Shown piece after piece: positions 5,980 through 8,465 of a DNA stretch of 8,465 nt. The first letter of the stretch is position 1; each line of letters opens with the position of its first letter. The DNA is from an uncultured Nitrososphaerota archaeon (GTDB taxonomy: Bacteria; Bacillota; Clostridia; Oscillospirales; Ruminococcaceae): contig CAKXAF010000107.1 in NCBI GenBank assembly GCA_934869045.1, positions 1 to 8,465 on the forward strand, read 5' to 3'. Below the pieces are notes generated by a model. The model saw only the letters and a program-made list of their open reading frames with translations. It had not been told where the DNA came from and did no database searches. A program made the translations under genes and the position numbers.

Positions 5980-8268
5980 ATGGAAAAAACCGATTTGAAG
6001 GCACAGCTTGCCGAGGTTGCGGAACGGATCCGCACCATGCGGGAAATTATGGGCCTGTCGGAAGAGGAAATGGCCAAATGCACCGATGTCACCCGGGAGG
6101 AGTATCGGAGATGCGAGGCGGGCGAAGCGGATTTCAGTTTCACCTTCATTTACAAATGCGCCAGCCGGTTCGGCATTGATCCCACCGATCTGATCAAGGG
6201 CGTCAGTCCGACTCTTTCCACCTATACCGTGGTGCGCAGGGACGACGGCCTGCCGATCACCCGCCGCCAGGGCTTTAAATACCTGAACATGGCTCCTTTG
6301 TTCAAGAACAAGACCGCCGAGCCCTTTGCGGTTACCATGCCCTATTCTGAAGCGGAGCAGAACGCAGCCGTCAAGCTCTCCACCCATGTGGGCCAGGAGC
6401 TGGACATTGTGGTAAGCGGCGCCATGAAGGTGCAGGTGGGAACCCATTCGGAAATCCTGCGGGCAGGGGATTCCATCTATTACAATTCCTCCACCCCTCA
6501 CGGTATGATCGCTGTGGAGGGAGAAGAATGCCGCTTCTATGCCATCGTCATGAAGGCTCCTGAGAACTTCGAGCCCGAGCAGGACCGTTTCCAGAAGCTG
6601 GTGGATGCGCGGCTTGCCCGGCAGGATCGGCAGACTGTCTCTGATCCCTTTGTAAAAACCACGGTGGACGAAAACGGCATTGTCAACGGCATCACCTTTG
6701 AAAATGAGGAAAAGTTCAATTTTGCCTTTGACATTGTGGATGAGCTGGCGAAAAAGTGCCCGGACAAACTGGCGATGCTTCATGTGTCCAGGGATAAGAC
6801 CGAGCGCCGCTTCACGTTCGCGGACATCAGCCGGTGGTCCTCTAAGACCGCTAACTATCTCCATTCTCTGGGGATCAACCGGGGTGACCGGGTGCTGGTG
6901 GTACTGAAGCGCCACTATCAGTTCTGGTTCGCGATCGTGGCGCTGCATAAGATCGGCGCGGTGATCATCCCTGCTACCAACCTGCTGATGGAACACGATT
7001 TCGACTATCGCTACAAGGCGGCGGGCGTGAAGGCAGTTCTCTGTACCTCCGACGGACAGGTGGCCGACGAGGCGGACCGGGCGGCGAATAACTGCGACTG
7101 TGTGAAAGTCCGGATCATGGTGGGTGAAAACCGCTTGGGCTGGCATGATTTTGATAAAGAGGTGGAAGGTTTCTCCGACGTCTATGAGCGTACACCCGAC
7201 GCTCCCTGCGGGAGCGATCCCATGCTGATGTTCTTCACCTCCGGTACGACAGGATATCCGAAAATTGCTGAGCACAGCTACAAGTACGCTCTGGGACACT
7301 ATATCACCGCCAAATACTGGCACAACGTGAACCCCGACGGGTTGCATTTCACCATCTCGGACACCGGCTGGGGCAAGGCGCTGTGGGGCAAGTATTACGG
7401 CCAGTGGATGAACGAGGCAGCGATCTTCACCTACGATTTCGACAAGTTCGACGCCCACGACATCCTGCCTATGTTTGCCCGGTATCACATTACTACCTTC
7501 TGTGCGCCTCCTACCATGTACCGCTTTTTTATTAAGGAAGATCTTTCCAAATATGATCTTTCCTCCATTGAGTATTCCACAACTGCCGGAGAGGCGCTGA
7601 ACCCCGAGGTCTATGAACAGTGGAAACGGGCCACCGGTCTTTCTCTGATGGAAGGCTTTGGGCAGACCGAAACCACCCTGACGGTGTTTAACCCGGTGGG
7701 CACTGTGCCCAAGACCGGTTCTATGGGAAAACCCAGTCCTCTGTATGATGTGGATATTGTACAGCCGGACGGAACCAGCGCCGCAGTAGGCGAGACCGGC
7801 GAGATTGTGGTGCGCACAGGTGAAAATCCTCCCTGCGGCCTGTTCATGGGCTATTACCAGAACGAAGAAAAGACCCGGGAGGCCTGGCACGACGGCATGT
7901 ATCACACCGGAGACACTGCCTGGCGGGACGAGGACGGCTACTACTGGTATGTAGGCCGCACCGATGACGTTATCAAATCCTCGGGCTACCGCATTGGGCC
8001 TTTCGAAATTGAAAGTGTGATTATGGAACTGCCTTATGTGTTAGAATGCGCCGTGACCAGCGCCCCCGATCCTGTCCGGGGACAGGTGGTCAAGGCCATC
8101 ATCGTGCTCACGAAAGGCACGGAAGGGACCGACGGCCTGAAAAAGGAAATCCAAAACTATGTGAAAACACATACAGCTCCCTACAAATATCCTCGAATTG
8201 TAGAATTCCGGGAGGATCTTCCCAAAACCATCAGCGGTAAAATCCGCCGCGTAGAGCTCAAGGGCTGA
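5980..8268 (+). CDS. HTH-cupin-acyl-CoA synthetase fusion (AMP-forming, medium-chain/ACSM type)
   Basis: This 762-residue protein should activate a carboxylic acid with ATP to an acyl-adenylate and then to acyl-CoA. Residues 10-72 form an XRE-like helix-turn-helix. A cupin follows at about 100-190, with H136, E140, G147 in motif 1 and G163, P173, H174 in motif 2. The adenylating enzyme runs from about 235 to the end. Its P-loop is FFTSGTTGYPK at 418-428. The segments SDTGWGKALWG and FCAPPTMYR are typical of medium-chain ligases. Further motifs are GFGQTETT (559-566), YHTGD (641-645), GRTDDVIKSSGYRIGP (659-674) and the adenylation lysine K754 in PKTISGKIRR. All catalytic residues are present, so it should be active. 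AAGGGG lies about 8 bases before the ATG. A tRNA-responsive T-box controls it, which suggests a role in amino-acid supply. The substrate is unknown; arylacetates or branched short-chain acids are candidates. Confidence 0.93.
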   Translation: MEKTDLKAQLAEVAERIRTMREIMGLSEEEMAKCTDVTREEYRRCEAGEADFSFTFIYKCASRFGIDPTDLIKGVSPTLSTYTVVRRDDGLPITRRQGFKYLNMAPLFKNKTAEPFAVTMPYSEAEQNAAVKLSTHVGQELDIVVSGAMKVQVGTHSEILRAGDSIYYNSSTPHGMIAVEGEECRFYAIVMKAPENFEPEQDRFQKLVDARLARQDRQTVSDPFVKTTVDENGIVNGITFENEEKFNFAFDIVDELAKKCPDKLAMLHVSRDKTERRFTFADISRWSSKTANYLHSLGINRGDRVLVVLKRHYQFWFAIVALHKIGAVIIPATNLLMEHDFDYRYKAAGVKAVLCTSDGQVADEADRAANNCDCVKVRIMVGENRLGWHDFDKEVEGFSDVYERTPDAPCGSDPMLMFFTSGTTGYPKIAEHSYKYALGHYITAKYWHNVNPDGLHFTISDTGWGKALWGKYYGQWMNEAAIFTYDFDKFDAHDILPMFARYHITTFCAPPTMYRFFIKEDLSKYDLSSIEYSTTAGEALNPEVYEQWKRATGLSLMEGFGQTETTLTVFNPVGTVPKTGSMGKPSPLYDVDIVQPDGTSAAVGETGEIVVRTGENPPCGLFMGYYQNEEKTREAWHDGMYHTGDTAWRDEDGYYWYVGRTDDVIKSSGYRIGPFEIESVIMELPYVLECAVTSAPDPVRGQVVKAIIVLTKGTEGTDGLKKEIQNYVKTHTAPYKYPRIVEFREDLPKTISGKIRRVELKG

Positions 8269-8292
8269 TTTTAAACCGAATAGACACATAAG

Positions 8293-8331
8293 CGCCGCTG
8301 TATGGCTTTTTCCCGTATGGCGGCGTTTTTT
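8293..8331 (+). terminator. Intrinsic terminator of the acyl-CoA ligase gene
   Basis: A 13-pair stem (8293-8305 with 8313-8325, the outer six pairs CGCCGC/GCGGCG, some G.T pairs inside) with a CTTTTTC loop is followed by six T residues (8326-8331). It starts 25 bases after the stop codon. It shows that the T-box unit is monocistronic. Confidence 0.92.
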
Positions 8332-8388
8332 CTATGTTTGTGTGTTCTAAATTCAAATTTTGTTCACCGTTTTTCTCCCGTATTTGCG

Positions 8389-8394
8389 TATAAT
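8389..8394 (+). promoter_or_regulatory. Candidate -10 element of the last gene
   Basis: A perfect TATAAT stands 36 bases before the ATG at 8431, after an AT-rich stretch. No good -35 is found at 16-18 bases; the window there reads ACCGTT. The promoter may rely on the -10 alone, or on an activator. Confidence 0.45.
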
Positions 8395-8430
8395 GTTTAT
8401 GAATAAATTTGTGCGTAAAGGGTGAGAGAA

Positions 8431-8465
8431 ATGGATAAAAATTTGGAATACGAGCCGGTACGCGG
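8431..8465 (+). CDS. 5' end of an unidentified gene (partial)
   Basis: An ATG at 8431 opens a frame reading MDKNLEYEPVR that runs off the window. AAAGGGTGAG (8417-8426) could serve as a moderate ribosome binding site, and a TATAAT lies upstream. The position after a strong terminator and a promoter element suggests a new transcription unit. Eleven residues are too few to name the product. Confidence 0.5.
   Translation, partial: MDKNLEYEPVR

Noticed and set aside
5857..7905. Long minus-strand open frame opposite the acyl-CoA ligase
   Set aside because: It lies antisense to a gene with every catalytic motif intact, crosses the T-box terminator, and its translation resembles no protein family. 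It is a by-product of GC-rich codon bias.
1..8465. CRISPR arrays, tRNA or rRNA genes, insertion sequences
   Set aside because: No spaced direct repeats, cloverleaf signature, rRNA-like sequence or transposase motifs were found on either strand.

Overview
The window looks like chromosomal DNA of a low-copy-repeat, moderately GC-rich Clostridia species. An anaerobic gut-type Oscillospiraceae/Ruminococcaceae-like bacterium is my best guess. The reasons are AGGAGG-type ribosome binding sites, consensus sigma-A promoters, a T-box riboswitch, a PadR + DUF2812 gene pair, oligoendopeptidase F, and an HTH-cupin-acyl-CoA ligase fusion. This assignment is inference from gene content; no marker gene is present.

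Layout, left to right. Bases 1-72 are probably the 3' end of an upstream gene. A GNAT acetyltransferase (74-658, +) follows. Bases 659-966 carry no convincing gene, and a long near-perfect hairpin (967-1012) separates the acetyltransferase from a convergent small cupin gene (1023-1454, -). Upstream of the cupin gene lies a decayed ArsR-type regulator fragment with a frameshift (about 1617-1744, -). A strong promoter (1838-1866) drives the M3-family oligoendopeptidase F gene (1916-3700, +), which ends in an intrinsic terminator (3714-3743). A two-gene operon runs on the minus strand: padR-type repressor (4980-5309), then a DUF2812 membrane protein (3766-4983). The two overlap by ATGA, and the pair has a perfect consensus promoter whose -10 and start site are covered by a palindromic operator.

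The most notable part is 5521-8331. A consensus promoter makes a leader with a complete T-box riboswitch (stem I with K-turn, AGTAGGC segment, GTGGTACCGCGG T-box, 19-bp terminator). It controls a 762-residue protein that joins an XRE-type helix-turn-helix, a cupin and a full medium-chain-type acyl-CoA synthetase. T-boxes respond to uncharged tRNA, so this ligase should be made when one amino acid is scarce. UAU/Tyr is my best reading of the specifier; Val or Ile is possible. The simplest hypothesis is salvage of an exogenous carboxylic acid (arylacetate or branched short-chain acid) as an acyl-CoA that a 2-oxoacid:ferredoxin oxidoreductase can reductively carboxylate to an amino-acid precursor. 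After a strong terminator, a new promoter element and the first 11 codons of another gene reach the window edge.

Little ties the genes into one pathway. They look like independent transcription units, apart from the padR-DUF2812 operon and the T-box-ligase unit.
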